The position numbers and the translations under genes were made by a program. A stretch of 11,919 nt of DNA from DATFAS01 sp035254305 (GTDB taxonomy: Bacteria; Bacillota; Bacilli; Aneurinibacillales; RAOX-1): the NCBI GenBank assembly GCA_035254305.1, contig DATFAS010000231.1, forward strand, positions 1 through 11,919. The letters are read 5' to 3'. The notes below the pieces were generated by a model, which ran no database searches, was not told the DNA's origin, and saw only the letters and a list, made by a program, of their open reading frames with translations. Positions 11,580 to 11,919 of this stretch are shown piece by piece (the stretch's first letter is position 1; every line of letters starts with the position of its first letter).

Positions 11580-11919
11580 AAGGCCAAACCCCCATTATTC
11601 TTTTAAAGGTGGCTTTAAAGATGTATATCTTTTCCTATTGTACTCTAACCAAGTGAAAAAAGCGTGAAAGAAATGAGTCTACCCCTAGAATGTATAGGAG
11701 TAATTTCCCCTCAGTTTTTTCAATACATGCACTCGGGATAGCTGCCATAAGAACAAACAAAGGTTAGGGCTCATAAATCATTTTTCTTGTCATTGCAGCA
11801 TTTACAACAATATTTTGGAAGCGTACTCCTTGCCATATTTTCACAAATGTCTTAGGATAGAAGTAGTTAGGAAAATAAAGAAAATTTAAAACGGGGTGAG
11901 GAGCATCGATACATTACAA
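11580..11919. other. Intergenic region with weak signals
   Basis: There is no gene of normal length here. It contains the 5' leader of the NAPE-PLD-like gene, a possible promoter pointing right (11830-11858) and a ribosome-site-like GGTGAGGAG at 11895-11903 close to the window edge. A GTG at 11896 could start a frame that leaves the window but lacks a separate ribosome site. On the minus strand a 21-residue frame at 11771-11836 reads with a CCKCC core, without a good ribosome site. No repeat or terminator stands out. Confidence 0.6.
11830..11858 (+). promoter_or_regulatory. Possible sigma-A promoter reading out of the window
   Basis: TTGCCA (11830-11835), 17-base spacer, TAGGAT (11853-11858). 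The -35 is 5/6 and the -10 is 4/6 to consensus, and GGTGAGGAG follows at 11895. It would serve a rightward gene beyond the window. Confidence 0.35.

Overview
The window looks like chromosomal DNA of an endospore-forming member of the Bacillales (Firmicutes). The reasons are strong GGAGG-type ribosome binding sites, frequent GTG and TTG starts, AT-rich sigma-A promoters, compact intrinsic terminators, a YheC/YheD-type ATP-grasp protein, a YppF-like small protein and a sigma-K-like promoter. I cannot fix the genus. There is no transposase, integrase, phage gene, plasmid gene or CRISPR array. The gene content is mostly housekeeping and small accessory proteins.

Positions 1-356 hold a leftward tRNA cluster read from a near-consensus promoter: a 5'-truncated tRNA-Pro(CGG), then tRNA-Gly(CCC) and tRNA-Thr(CGT). 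All three anticodons begin with C, the class that U34 isoacceptors can usually cover. Next come a leftward alpha/beta hydrolase, a rightward OsmC/Ohr-type protein, a shared terminator, and a leftward FabG-like dehydrogenase.

Positions 2820-4534 (leftward) hold a membrane-anchored unknown protein, an orphan and divergent aspartate 1-decarboxylase (PanD), and an ATP-grasp gene whose start overlaps the panD stop by 8 bases. Positions 4708-6860 hold a small acidic protein, a YppF-like protein behind a cre-like site, a zinc D,D-carboxypeptidase of the M15 family, and a coiled-coil protein with three copies of a short helical motif.

Positions 7000-8843 contain a 27-residue membrane peptide behind a sigma-K-like promoter. 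They also contain a HesB/IscA-fold protein in which the usual cysteine ligands are replaced by His and Asp, with an inverted-repeat operator at its promoter, and two divergent Cys-pair (zinc ribbon-like) proteins.

Positions 8945-11576 hold a two-helix potassium channel whose filter reads AVGYGD, two small unknown proteins, the Cys-tRNA(Pro) deacylase YbaK, a fragment resembling the C-terminus of nicotinate phosphoribosyltransferase, and a NAPE-PLD-like metallo-beta-lactamase-fold hydrolase. The last 340 bases are non-coding apart from weak signals.

The best candidates for new biology are the His/Asp HesB protein with its operator, the PanD-like/ATP-grasp coupled pair, and the small peptide under a putative sporulation promoter. 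The tRNA-Pro stub and the pncB relic show local decay at both ends of the window.
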